NCBI GenBank assembly: GCA_910587225.1
Contig: CAJULT010000010.1
Span: 1-49,048, forward strand
Length of the DNA stretch: 49,048 nucleotides
DNA from: an uncultured Christensenellaceae bacterium
GTDB lineage: Bacteria; Bacillota; Clostridia; Christensenellales; UBA1242
Direction: 5' to 3'
Shown piece after piece: positions 1 to 9,600 of the stretch. Under the pieces are notes generated by a model that saw only the letters and a program-made list of their open reading frames with translations, had not been told where the DNA came from and ran no database searches. How positions within the stretch are numbered: the first letter of the stretch is position 1; every line of letters starts with the position of its first letter. The translations under genes and the position numbers were made by a program.

Positions 1-104
1 GACAGTCGAGGTGTCTTCGACACTTACTAGCTAAGTGGAGAAGACATGAAGTCAACAAGATCTTGATCAATAACTAAAGGTACTTGTATTAAATCAATTA
101 GAAT
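1..104 (+). other. Unidentified 3' end of a transcript
   Basis: The window opens inside something transcribed rightward, because a good terminator follows at 105-131. One frame stays open from base 3 to a TAA at 75-77 and would give a basic tail (KWRRHEVNKILINN), but its codon use is unlike the neighbours. The same bases contain a tight UUC-loop hairpin (GTGTC/GACAC, about 12-24), which would equally suit the 3' end of a structured RNA. I cannot identify it either way. Confidence 0.25.
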
Positions 105-131
105 AAAGCACATCTGTCGATGTGCTTTTTT
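105..131 (+). terminator. Rho-independent terminator
   Basis: A perfect 10-bp stem, AAAGCACATC (105-114) against GATGTGCTTT (119-128), has a 4-nt loop and a run of T to 131. It ends whatever rightward transcript enters the window and may also slow the converging leftward transcript of the phosphatase gene. Confidence 0.85.
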
Positions 132-166
132 CGTTGTAATTTTTAAATTAGGTATCATGACATATA

Positions 167-1015
167 TTATAACTCAACATAGAAAGCGGAACAGTCATCT
201 CTTTTTTTGGTTCTTGGGAATTTATTGCAACCCTTATCATTTTCTTGAAGAGCCTTCAACTCATTATTAAAATCTAAAAGCGTTTTGTCGCTTTTGAGTA
301 ATTTAAACATTTTTTCGAAAGAATATTTTTTAAATAAATAATATATTTCAGCAAAGCCGTCCGAGCAGCCTAAGACGCAGTCAATCTCTTTGAGAGGAAA
401 CTGACCGAATAATCCATGCTTAACCGCGTTCTCGTCCGAACTTAAAATATAGTACCCTTCGTCTGTGTTCATCAAGCTGCGGTTGCCAATCAAAATATCG
501 TTTATGGCTTGCCTTGCTTCGACCACATTTATATTTTTTTCTTTTGCGATTTCAACCATTCTGTCTATTGCAAATTCATCTAATTTTTCCACGCTCTTAT
601 CTAAGATAAGCTTTATAGAGCCGTCTTTAAATTTGATTAAAAGTTGGCTGTCACCGATAGTATAATATTCAAGCATATCATTTTTAATTTTGATAGCTGT
701 TAGGCATGCGCTAGGGTATATGTCAAGTTTGACACTTGTTAAAAATTTTTTAAAATCGGCATTTGTTTTTGAAAGCGCGTCCTTAACTATCTCGCAAAGG
801 CTTTTGTCTTGTTTGAGAGAGGTTATGAGATGTTTTTTCAAAGTTTTAGCATACCAAGCGACATCATCTTTTTCATTTGTTACATTAGCTTTTGTAAGCC
901 CAGTTGCTCCGTCAATGACAAAAGCATAACTTTTTGTCATGTAAAATTCATCTTCATTTTCTCTATCACAAGCTCCCGCTTCGGTGAAACCTTGTTTTTT
1001 CTTAAAGTATTTCAT
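167..1015 (-). CDS. PP2C-like (PPM family) protein phosphatase
   Basis: The 282-aa protein has the PPM/PP2C layout: an Asp-containing strand AFVIDGATGL near residue 32, a YTIGDSQLLI strand resembling the family's GDSR segment, VLGCSDGFAE resembling the CSDG motif, and DDCSAFYVEL at the end resembling the DN(I/C)S motif that completes the metal site. PPM enzymes remove phosphate from Ser/Thr using two Mn/Mg ions. There is no signal peptide or membrane segment, so it should be cytosolic. I chose the ATG at 1015 because GGAG lies 6 nt upstream; a TTG 12 nt earlier overlaps that site. No kinase partner is adjacent, and the substrate is unknown. Confidence 0.75.
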   Translation of the reverse strand: MKYFKKKQGFTEAGACDRENEDEFYMTKSYAFVIDGATGLTKANVTNEKDDVAWYAKTLKKHLITSLKQDKSLCEIVKDALSKTNADFKKFLTSVKLDIYPSACLTAIKIKNDMLEYYTIGDSQLLIKFKDGSIKLILDKSVEKLDEFAIDRMVEIAKEKNINVVEARQAINDILIGNRSLMNTDEGYYILSSDENAVKHGLFGQFPLKEIDCVLGCSDGFAEIYYLFKKYSFEKMFKLLKSDKTLLDFNNELKALQENDKGCNKFPRTKKRDDCSAFYVEL

Positions 1016-1031
1016 TACAATCTCCAAAAAA

Positions 1032-1040
1032 ATTATACCA
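1032..1040 (-). promoter_or_regulatory. Extended -10 promoter of the phosphatase gene
   Basis: On the minus strand this reads TGG TATAAT, an extended -10 element without a good -35. The predicted start falls near 1025, giving a leader of only about 10 nt that begins with the GGAG ribosome-binding site. Confidence 0.6.
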
Positions 1041-1098
1041 CATTTTTTGAAGAAATAAAATTAAAAGTGTTTATGAGTTAAAAAAGTGGCATAGCCAC

Positions 1099-1950
1099 TT
1101 ATGGACACTCAATGTCGACTATCTTTTGATTAAAAACTGTAAAGCGGTAATATTTTAGACCGCTTTCGTTTTTTATTGCATAGGTATAAGCGCTGAGCGG
1201 ATAGATGTATGATACCTTTCCAAAGAACTGTTTTAAAGTGGAGGCGTCAAGATTTGCTTTTAATTTGTTATCACACATAGAAAGCGCTTTTGCAGTAGCT
1301 CCATTTTTGAGAAAGGACAAAAAGTTGTAAGCTATTGTTTCATTGCAGGCGGCAACCGAAGTTATGTTATCGTTTTCACATTTTAAGCCTTGTGAGTCAA
1401 TAACATATTTTGTACATAGTCCGCCATTTTCAAGCTCAAAACCATTATCATTAAACTTTGCACTCTCGCCATTAAAGGTTTTAACTTCTCCGCTTTTGAT
1501 ATTAAAGGCATATATAGACGCACCGCGATTGTTGTCTAGTTTGATTAGAGCTATATCTTCTTTAAGAAGAGTAGTGAAATTTTCAAATTCTTCTTGAAGT
1601 TCAATCACTCTTTTCCAGTTTCCGCTTTGCACTACAAGCGTGCTTTTAGACACTTCAAAGGTGCATTTGTTATCTCCTGAAATAAGGGTCGCAACTTTAA
1701 ATGTTTCACATTTTATTCCATTTTGAAGGCAAATTAAAGTGCTATCATCTATTTCTGTATAGTCATAAAAGCTACTTTTTTCAAGTTTGTTTAAGTCAAC
1801 CACAAAAGCGCAAGCGTGGCTTCCGAGTGGGTATACATTTAGTTTTTCGGCATATTCCAGTTCAAGTGTTTCATTGGGTGATAAAAGCATTTCTTCGCTA
1901 GAAGATTTAATAAGGCAATCAAACGATGTTTTTAAAATAAACTTTTCCAT
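1099..1950 (-). CDS. Hypothetical protein, 283 aa
   Basis: I do not recognise this protein. It has no signal peptide or membrane helix. The first two thirds read as alternating short beta strands. The last 80 residues (from NETIAYNFLSFLKNG) are helix followed by strands and recall the small cone-shaped NTF2-like/DUF4878 folds, but that is only an impression. There is no Shine-Dalgarno before the ATG. A CATAAT hexamer ends 7 nt upstream (1958-1963), so the mRNA may start at or next to the initiation codon. It is transcribed away from the Myb-like regulator gene and towards the phosphatase gene, 83 bp apart. Confidence 0.6.
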   Translation of the reverse strand: MEKFILKTSFDCLIKSSSEEMLLSPNETLELEYAEKLNVYPLGSHACAFVVDLNKLEKSSFYDYTEIDDSTLICLQNGIKCETFKVATLISGDNKCTFEVSKSTLVVQSGNWKRVIELQEEFENFTTLLKEDIALIKLDNNRGASIYAFNIKSGEVKTFNGESAKFNDNGFELENGGLCTKYVIDSQGLKCENDNITSVAACNETIAYNFLSFLKNGATAKALSMCDNKLKANLDASTLKQFFGKVSYIYPLSAYTYAIKNESGLKYYRFTVFNQKIVDIECP

Positions 1951-2000
1951 ATTAAAGATTATGCTTATTAAATAAAAAAAAGAAGATTAAAAATAAAAAA

Positions 2001-2023
2001 CCTTGTCTATAATTGGGACAAGG
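2001..2023 (+). promoter_or_regulatory. Promoter with an inverted repeat across the -10 element
   Basis: TATAAT (2008-2013) sits inside a perfect 7-bp inverted repeat, CCTTGTC (2001-2007) and GACAAGG (2017-2023). The right arm runs into the ribosome-binding site AAGGAG (2020-2025). Because transcription should start near 2020, the left arm would not be in the mRNA, so this is more likely a protein operator than an RNA hairpin. Autoregulation by the Myb-like product is the obvious guess. Confidence 0.5.
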
Positions 2024-2032
2024 AGTGTGGAT

Positions 2033-2770
2033 ATGAAAAAAGGTATTTGGAATGATGAAGAAGTAGTATCCCTTTTTCGCGGGGTTGAAAGTTATAAGCA
2101 GGGCGGACAAAGTATAAAAGAAGCGTTTATTTCTCATGCCGAGAAGTATGGACGAAAACCTAACAGCGTTAGGAATTATTACTATCATGAAATTGATAAT
2201 TTAAAAAAGGATGCAAAAAGGGCGGCAAGACTAAAAATTGATTTAGATAGTCATCAAAAATCGGTTATCAACTATTTCTCTCCACAAGAGGAAGAAAAAG
2301 TTATGAAACAAATAGATAAACTTGTTGGAGAAGGGTGTTCTGTGCGCAAGGCGTGTTTAACGTTATCAAATGGTGATGTTTCAACAATGCTGCGCTATCA
2401 AAATAAATACCGCACCTATCTAGCGGGGAAGCAAAAGCAGAGCAATATTATTAAATTTGCTCAGCGTAAAAAAGAGGTTTTGACCGAAGCTGATATTCAA
2501 TCTTTATTTATGGGACTTGTACGACTTGTTAAGCGTAGCGCAATTGACGAACTGTCTTCTAAAATGAAACAGGAGCGAGAAGCTTCAAACTTTTTGTTAC
2601 GAAAAACCCTGGTAGATTTAAACAAAAAAGATAGAGAAATAAAGGCTTTAAAAGAGGAATTTATTCATATCAAAAGCGAGAACGCACGTCTTGTGCAGAG
2701 CATGATTGAACTTAAATGCGACAAAGCAAGCAAGCTTAGTAAGCATCTAAAAGAAAAAAATGCATTTTAA
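2033..2770 (+). CDS. Myb/SANT-like (RsfA-type) DNA-binding regulator
   Basis: The 245-aa protein begins with a Myb/SANT-like helix set: a tryptophan in IWNDEEVVSLFRGV, then EAFISHAEKYGRKPNSVRNYYY, which is the pattern of the Bacillus prespore regulator RsfA and relatives (W..EE......EAF...A...GR....). A second similar block (FSPQEEEKVMKQID...SVRKACLTLS) follows near residue 85. Residues about 170-245 form a charged coiled coil, suggesting dimerisation. The ATG at 2033 has AAGGAG 7 nt upstream. RsfA acts in the forespore in Bacillus; since this genome carries spmAB, a sporulation role is possible but not shown. Confidence 0.65.
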   Translation: MKKGIWNDEEVVSLFRGVESYKQGGQSIKEAFISHAEKYGRKPNSVRNYYYHEIDNLKKDAKRAARLKIDLDSHQKSVINYFSPQEEEKVMKQIDKLVGEGCSVRKACLTLSNGDVSTMLRYQNKYRTYLAGKQKQSNIIKFAQRKKEVLTEADIQSLFMGLVRLVKRSAIDELSSKMKQEREASNFLLRKTLVDLNKKDREIKALKEEFIHIKSENARLVQSMIELKCDKASKLSKHLKEKNAF

Positions 2771-2783
2771 ATATTAGAACAAG

Positions 2784-2810
2784 AAAAAAGCGCATATAGC
2801 GCTTTTTTTA
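2784..2810. terminator. Bidirectional terminator between convergent genes
   Basis: AAAAAAGCGC (2784-2793) pairs with GCGCTTTTTT (2799-2808) around a 5-nt loop. A and T runs on both sides let it work for both converging genes. Confidence 0.85.
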
Positions 2811-3533
2811 TTTTGCTCTTTTAACTTTTGCTTTCCTAAGAATTTTATTTGATTTTAGTGACGCTGCAAGGTCAATCTTTGTTTCAACAGTTTTTCTTCT
2901 AAATTTGCCTAGTTGTATTAAAAGGCCGACAGCTGTGCCGCACACAAGGCAGCCCCAGCTTGATGGTTCTTTAACAACATTTATAAATGCTCCAAACACA
3001 ACCGAATTGCCAGATTGCAGTGTTGCTTCAAGATCGATACAAGCGGCTACTGCGAAGAGAGCAATTAAAAGAATAGGGAATATCCATCTTACTTTGCCGC
3101 AGAAATAATCTTTAAAGTTGAAAATGATTACGCAAAGGGCTATTGCAAGTAGGAAGAATAAGACTCCACCGAAACCAACGAAAGTCCACGATAGTTCAAA
3201 TGCAAAGGTTGTAAGTGAGGAAGGAATAAAAGTGAGAATTACAAGCGCAAAATATTTTAATGAACCAAAGTGACGCTCTAATAACAAGGAAACTAAGAAG
3301 AACAAAACCACATTTGCTATAAAATCTGCAAGTACCGCATGTCTAAGTGGCATAAAAAGCATATTCCATAGGTTGTTGCTTTCAACCAAGTTATTTATTT
3401 GATTTTGCAAAGCAAACTGGCATAGACAAAGTAGTCCTATGATAATCAAAGTTGACAAATAGAAATAGTTTCTATTACCTTTTGTAAGTTGTTTACTTTC
3501 AACATTTAAAACCTTTTGTTGAAACTTGGACAT
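2808..3533 (-). CDS. Rhomboid-like membrane protein, probably catalytically inactive
   Basis: The 241-aa protein has about six hydrophobic helices and a basic C-terminus. MPLRHAVLADFIANVVLF followed by LERHFGS matches the rhomboid segment H...H...N...(L)E...G that links the first helices. The expected GxSG serine motif is represented by GFGGVLFFLLA with no serine, and the later histidine position reads SSWGCLVCGTAVGLL with no histidine. If the alignment holds, both members of the Ser-His dyad are missing. Start chosen at 3533, preceded by GGAGGTGG. Family assignment is moderate; the alternative is an unrelated polytopic protein. Confidence 0.5.
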   Translation of the reverse strand: MSKFQQKVLNVESKQLTKGNRNYFYLSTLIIIGLLCLCQFALQNQINNLVESNNLWNMLFMPLRHAVLADFIANVVLFFLVSLLLERHFGSLKYFALVILTFIPSSLTTFAFELSWTFVGFGGVLFFLLAIALCVIIFNFKDYFCGKVRWIFPILLIALFAVAACIDLEATLQSGNSVVFGAFINVVKEPSSWGCLVCGTAVGLLIQLGKFRRKTVETKIDLAASLKSNKILRKAKVKRAK

Positions 3534-3620
3534 AATCCACCTCCAAGAGTTTTTAATATTTTACCAAAATTTTAAATGAAAGTCAATACCTAATATTTTT
3601 TTTGGCAAAAAGTGAAAAAT

Positions 3621-3656
3621 TTGACGGATTTATTAAGGTTATGTTATAATGCAAGT
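3621..3656 (+). promoter_or_regulatory. Promoter of addB (leaderless type)
   Basis: TTGACG (3621-3626), an 18-bp spacer, and extended -10 TGT TATAAT (3642-3650). Only six bases separate the -10 from the ATG at 3657, so +1 should be the A of the start codon. No Shine-Dalgarno is present. Confidence 0.75.
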
Positions 3657-6600
3657 ATGATAAAGATTTACGAAGGGGCTACTCTTCGAGAGGCGACCGA
3701 AAACTTAATAAAGGCGATAGACAACAACGATATGGACATCCAGCATTATCTGATAGTGCCGGATAGGTTTTCGCTGCTTGCTGAAAAAATGCTTTTGCAA
3801 TATAAGGGAAAAAGCCTTTTTAATATTGAAGTAGTTGGCATTTCGTCCTTGCTTGTTAAACTTTTAGAAGAGGCGGGGCAGGCGAAGCCTGTAATGGTTT
3901 CTTCTTCGGACGGACTGCTTATCATGAGTGAAGCGGTAAAAAAAGCTGAGTGTCAGGTTTTCAAAAAGGGAAACATCAATTTTTGTCATGAACTTTATAA
4001 GATTGTATCGCAGCTAAAAAGCAGTGGCGTTAAGCCAGAAGAATTGATTTCAAGACCTGAAAAGAAATTTCAGGACATTGGCAATATTTACAGGGAATAT
4101 GAAAATCTGCTAGCAGGCAGAGTGGATGCGAATGGACTAATTGAATATTTTAATGCGTCTATGAGCGGCGGCGGAGCAAAAAATAAAGAGTTTTATTTCG
4201 CTCAATTCGATAGTCTGACTTACCAAACGTATTGTCTTGTTGGCACGCTTACAAAATACGCGCGCTCTATTTCTTTTGCGATTGCAAAACCGATTTCAAA
4301 ATCAAACGAATATATCTATGAGGATGATATTTTTGTTAAGGTTAAAGACCTTGCCTTGCAGCTAGGGCAAGAGGTGCAGGTTATAAGTATGCCGTCCGCA
4401 CTTGATCGCGGGGCGATGACAATTGTTAAAAACCTTTATGCTTTTGAGCAGATTGACCTGCCTTGCGAAAATAATTTTTTAACTCTTGTAAGTGCTTCCG
4501 ATATTCAAAAACAGATTTCGCTTGCTGGGAAAATTATCAAGTATCAGGCAAATGGCGGAATGCGATATAAAGATTTTGCTCTTGCTTGTGGCGATTTGCA
4601 GCTTGCCGAGCCAATCATAGAAAAAGTCTTTGGGCAACTAGATATACCTTATTATATAGATAGTTCAATCACCTGTGACAAGACGATACTTGCCAAATTT
4701 TTGTTCCAAATTCTAAATGTGCTAATTAAAGACTTTTCGGCTGAAAGCTTGCAGTCACTTTGCGTCAACAAGATTTTGGCACTTGAAGATAGCGCTAAAC
4801 TTTGTGAGAAAATTTCATCTTATGCTATAAATGGAAAAGCAAGATTTTATCGGTATATTCAAAATGAGAAATTGACTTCTCTTTTTAAGAATTTGGAAGG
4901 AAAGCGAAGTTATTTATCGCTTGCCAGTGCATTAACTGCAATTATTGAAGAGTTCTCTTTAAATTATGAACAATTACTTAGCTCAATTCAAGAGGAGTAT
5001 CCTAAGCAGTACAATATTAACTTGCAAGCGCGAGAATTTATAGTTGAAAGTTTGCAAAAAATCGGTGCGCTGAAAGGAGAAGAGGAATGCTCATTTAGTG
5101 AAATGAGTAAGCTTTTGTCATTAATTCTTTCCTTTAAAGAAATGTCCTCAGTGCCTACTTTTGTGGATGCAGTTATGGTGGGAGACGCAAGTGCAAGTTA
5201 TTTTGAAGCGGCAGAGCATTTGATTTTAATAGGCGGCGAAAAACTACCATTACTTAGCGGAGATAATGGTATTTTAAGTGACGATGATATTTTTGCGCTT
5301 TCACAAGTTAAAGCAATTGACCCAACTATTCGAATGATAAATAGGCGAAATAGATTTAAGCTGTTCAACTTGCTTTCGCTTGCGCGTAAAAAATTAACTA
5401 TTATGTTTAGCGAAATTGGCGACGAGGGTAAAAAGATAGAACTCCCTTCTTACATAGACAGCTTAACGCATATTTTTAACACCAAGATTTTGCCAAGTGA
5501 AAGTTTTTCACAAATGAGCGGAATTAATCAAGAGGCTGATATGGCAAGGTTGATTCTTTCAAGCGGAAGTGAAAAAATGTTGCTTGAAGAAAATTATCAA
5601 ATTGCTAAACTGTTAGGACTAAGAGAGGACAGTTTCGAAATAGATAAATCAAATATCGACACGGATGGAAAAGCGCTTTTCTTTGGGAAGGGATATACTA
5701 AGGCGACTGAACTTGAGTGTTATTTCAGTTGTCCGTTTAAACATTTTATTCGTTATGGTCTAAGAGCCAAAGAAGAAGCTAGCTTTGATTTTGACGCCCG
5801 CGACAGCGGGAATATCTGCCATGAACTTGCGCAGCAGTTTGTAGAAAAATATAAGTCTGAAATATTTAAGATAAAAGATTCTGAAATTACCGAATTTATT
5901 AATCAAAACCTTGAAAAGACGATAGAAAAACTAAAAATTAAAGAAAAAATTGATGCGGCAAGAGATAAAGAAGGACTTATAAGTTATCTTAATAAGCTGA
6001 CGTTTTTACTTCTATCACGAATAGTTAGGGAGCAGCAGCAAAGTAAGTTTAGACCGCTATATACCGAAAAGACAGTACAAACTAAGCTTTGTGACGACAT
6101 TAAACTTATTGGAAAAATTGACCGCATTGATATAGCTGGCGACTATTTTAGAGTAATAGATTATAAAACTGGAAGGGTTAATCCAATATTAAAAGACCTC
6201 TATTATGGCGATAAATTGCAACTATTTTTGTATGAAGGTGTTGCGGCGCAAATGCTCGGAAAGCGCAGTGCGGGAGCGTTCTATTTTGATGGGCGATATG
6301 ACTTTGAAAAATTGACCGGAACAGATGTGCTTTTAAAGGGTGTGGTAGCAAATGACGAAGAGGCTATCAAGCTTTTTGACGAAAATATAACAAGTAAGAA
6401 AAGCGAAGTGATTGCTATTTCTCCAAAAGTAAAAGGCGGATTTACTGGCTCGGCACTTGCAAAATTCCCTCTTGAAAATTTTGATAACTATGCAAAAAGC
6501 ATCTCGGCGCAGGCGGTAGATGAGATTATGGAAGGGTATATTGCGCCTAAACCTGACGCTGCTTCCTGCGAGAGGTGCGAATATAGGTCTATCTGTCAAT

Positions 6601-6686
6601 TTAATAGAGAGCAAGGTTTCAGGGTTAAGGAAAAGACTTCGCAGGAGGACATAATAGCAGCACTTGGAGGTGAAAATGAAGAATAA
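3657..6686 (+). CDS. addB: AddB, subunit of the AddAB helicase-nuclease
   Basis: This protein of about 1,009 aa is the B subunit of the AddAB (RexAB) complex, which resects double-strand breaks and loads recombinase. The C-terminal nuclease is intact by eye: VIDYKTG near residue 835, and iron-sulphur cysteines C692 and C971-x2-C974-x5-C980 that staple the nuclease domain. The N-terminal region has helicase-like spacing (LIVPDRFSLLAEKMLL), but the Walker A loop seen in Bacillus AddB (GRSGSGKT) is replaced by EGATLREAT, so ATP binding by this subunit is doubtful. An in-frame ATG-less extension to 3612 is possible, but the promoter lies inside it, so I start at MIKIYEG (3657). It overlaps addA by 11 bp. 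Confidence 0.9.
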   Translation: MIKIYEGATLREATENLIKAIDNNDMDIQHYLIVPDRFSLLAEKMLLQYKGKSLFNIEVVGISSLLVKLLEEAGQAKPVMVSSSDGLLIMSEAVKKAECQVFKKGNINFCHELYKIVSQLKSSGVKPEELISRPEKKFQDIGNIYREYENLLAGRVDANGLIEYFNASMSGGGAKNKEFYFAQFDSLTYQTYCLVGTLTKYARSISFAIAKPISKSNEYIYEDDIFVKVKDLALQLGQEVQVISMPSALDRGAMTIVKNLYAFEQIDLPCENNFLTLVSASDIQKQISLAGKIIKYQANGGMRYKDFALACGDLQLAEPIIEKVFGQLDIPYYIDSSITCDKTILAKFLFQILNVLIKDFSAESLQSLCVNKILALEDSAKLCEKISSYAINGKARFYRYIQNEKLTSLFKNLEGKRSYLSLASALTAIIEEFSLNYEQLLSSIQEEYPKQYNINLQAREFIVESLQKIGALKGEEECSFSEMSKLLSLILSFKEMSSVPTFVDAVMVGDASASYFEAAEHLILIGGEKLPLLSGDNGILSDDDIFALSQVKAIDPTIRMINRRNRFKLFNLLSLARKKLTIMFSEIGDEGKKIELPSYIDSLTHIFNTKILPSESFSQMSGINQEADMARLILSSGSEKMLLEENYQIAKLLGLREDSFEIDKSNIDTDGKALFFGKGYTKATELECYFSCPFKHFIRYGLRAKEEASFDFDARDSGNICHELAQQFVEKYKSEIFKIKDSEITEFINQNLEKTIEKLKIKEKIDAARDKEGLISYLNKLTFLLLSRIVREQQQSKFRPLYTEKTVQTKLCDDIKLIGKIDRIDIAGDYFRVIDYKTGRVNPILKDLYYGDKLQLFLYEGVAAQMLGKRSAGAFYFDGRYDFEKLTGTDVLLKGVVANDEEAIKLFDENITSKKSEVIAISPKVKGGFTGSALAKFPLENFDNYAKSISAQAVDEIMEGYIAPKPDAASCERCEYRSICQFNREQGFRVKEKTSQEDIIAALGGENEE

Positions 6687-9600
6687 TCCTACGCGCGAGC
6701 AACTTGAAGTGCTTGAAAACGATAAAAAGAATTTGATAGTTAGTGCTTCTGCTGGAAGCGGAAAGACTTGGGTCATGATTGAACAGATATCTCGTTTGAT
6801 TGTGGAGAAACAAGTTCCAATAAAAAAGATGCTTATATTAACCTTTACTAAGGCGGCTGCGGGGGAGATGAGAGAACGACTTAATAAGGCACTTTTATCT
6901 CAAAAACCAACAAAGTTTATTTTGGAGCAGATTGACGACCTGTCAGTTTGTGATATTTCAACTATAGACGCTTTTTGCGAAAGACTTGTTAGGCGAAATA
7001 TTGATAGATTGCCACTTGACGAAAACTTCCGAATAATCGAAGACGGCAGTTTAATAAAACAAAAATCTTTTGAGTGCGCACTTGAAGATTGTCCTAACCT
7101 TGATGAAATATATTTTAGTTTTAGAAATAATAAAGCACAGATATTTGAGGTAATGTGTGACCTTGATAACTTTTTTGGTTCGCTAGAAAATGGACAAGAA
7201 GAACTAGGACGATATATCAATAGCCAAAACTCAATATACCTTGAAGCATGTAAGGCAATGAATGAAGCTTTGATTTCTGATTTAGATAATTTTAAAGATA
7301 GAGTAAGAAAAACAAAGCAGAAAATGAAGTTTTGCTCTAAATACGAGGATTATTGCGACTTATTGAGTCAGATTATGTCCATTGAGACGGGTTCTACGCT
7401 TTATGAAAATGTGAATAAACTCAAATCAATTTCTATTCCTTATCTTCCGAAACTTTACGGCAGTGAAAAAGATGAAAAGCTTGGGCAAGAAATGAAAGCT
7501 CTTCGTGGCGACCTTTGCGACTTTATTGAAAGTTTTGAGGATTATAATTTTGACGAGCAAGAACTTTTAGAGAAAGAACAGAACGCAGTACTTGCAAGAA
7601 GTCTTCTTCTTTTATATAAAGATTATTGTAAAATTTACTCTGGTTTAAAAGAAAGCGAAGATTTAGTTGATTTCGTAGATATTGAAAATATGGCGCTTAA
7701 ACTCGTTAAAGATGATGATATTTTGAAGTCCTTGCAAGAAAAATATGATTACATATTTATTGACGAATATCAAGATACAAACCGTCTGCAAGAAGGGATA
7801 ATTAAACCTATTGCTGAAAAATACTTTATTGCAGTGGGCGACCCTAAGCAAGGGGTATATGGTTTCAGAAATGCCACAATGGAAATTATGCAATCGGACA
7901 TTCAAACCTTTTCCAGTGAGGATGACGGAAATGTTGTTTATCTCCGTGGTAATTTCAGAAGCGACAAGCGAATACTAGACTTTGTCAACCTTATATTTGA
8001 AAAGATTATGACAACTGATAGCACTGGTATTGACTATATGGCGACCTCGCACCTTGAGGGGTTCGCCGAGTTCAAGCAGACTAATATTCCTGCTGTTAGA
8101 ATTGACATTGTTGCTGATAGCGAAGAAAAAGAAAAGATTGCTCGTCAGGTTTACTCAGTAAAAAATGCATCTATGCACCTGCAACAGAAAAACGAACTTG
8201 AAGTTGAAACCATTATAGCTCGAATTGATAGCTTGCTTATGAGCGAAATTTATGATGATAAGTTAAAATGCAAAAGAAAGGTGCAGTTTGACGATATTGC
8301 TATTTTAATGAGAAATCGCTCCTCGCTTATGGGGGAACTTGCGTTAAAACTAAGTCAGCGTGGATATCCAGTAGTAAGTGATGTGAGACAGACAGAAACA
8401 GAAGAAAGTGAAGTTTTAATTTTAATCAATCTTTTAAAACTTCTTTTGAACATGAATAACGATGTCGCGCTTATTTCTGTTCTGAATTCGCAGCTTGTTA
8501 GAGTTGATTTGTCCACTCTTGCAAGCGCTAGACTTAAAAATATGGACGCTGACAGCTTTTACGAGGTGGTAAAAGGGGAGCAGAGTATATATCAATCGCT
8601 TTGTGCTATGCTTGAAAAATTGAAACAATCTATTTGCGTTAACGGTATATCAAAAGCATTAAGCCAGCTTTTTGTTGAAAAAGATTATTATGCTTATTTA
8701 AGACAGGAAAAACCAAATGCGATTATTAGTGTGCAGAACTTTTTGCATGACATAAGGCAGATAGGAGATGATGATATTGGCGGAGTAATTGCCTATTTTG
8801 AAAAGATCGGCGGCAAGAGGCGAAATATAGTTGCCTCGGGCGGCGGAGCAATTAAGCTTATGACAATTCATGCAAGCAAGGGGCTTGAATATCCGATTGT
8901 TATCTTAGCGGGCGCTGGAAATAGACTTGAAAAACCAAATCAAAAAAGCTATGCAATAAATAGTAAGTTTGGGCTTGGAACATATATTTTTAATCAACAT
9001 ACAAACCAAAAAGCAAAAGGCGTTGTAATGCAGATGATTTTGAGGCAGGAGAAGCGAAAGCAGCTCATAGATGAAATCATGATATTTTATGTTGCATTGA
9101 CGCGTGCCCAAAACCATCTTTACATAGTAGGAAAAGAAGGAAATTATAACGAAAATTTAAAAACATATTTTGACATAATCTTCTCAGCGCTTGGCGAAAA
9201 CGATTTTGATGAAGTCGTGTCAAAAGGAAGTTTAAAAAAGGGAGATATAGAATTAAATTATGTGACCGAAGTAAGTAGGGTTGGCGCAAATTCAAATAAT
9301 CATTCTCCTCTAATAAGCGAGTCGCAACTTCAAGGCATAAAAGATTATTTTGCAAAAAATTATCAAAATAGAGAGGCTTGCGAAATTAACTTGAAAAATT
9401 CGGTCACCTCGCTTAATACGCATAAGATTGAAAAAATCTTAACTACAAAAAATGACCAAGATTTTGTAAGACAAGGTAATGCTTATCATGAAGCGTTAAA
9501 AATTTTAAACTTTGGTGATATAAACTCTTTGCAAGATTTAGAAAAAGCGCTTAGCGAAAGTGAAGATAAATTTACGAGCGAATATATTCAGTTAATTGAT

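Noticed and set aside
2003..2032. Upstream TTG start for the Myb-like regulator
   Set aside because: It lies upstream of the predicted transcription start and the AAGGAG favours the ATG at 2033.
3612..3656. N-terminal extension of AddB to 3612
   Set aside because: The extension would contain the -35 and -10 of the promoter, and MIKIYEG matches the usual AddB start.
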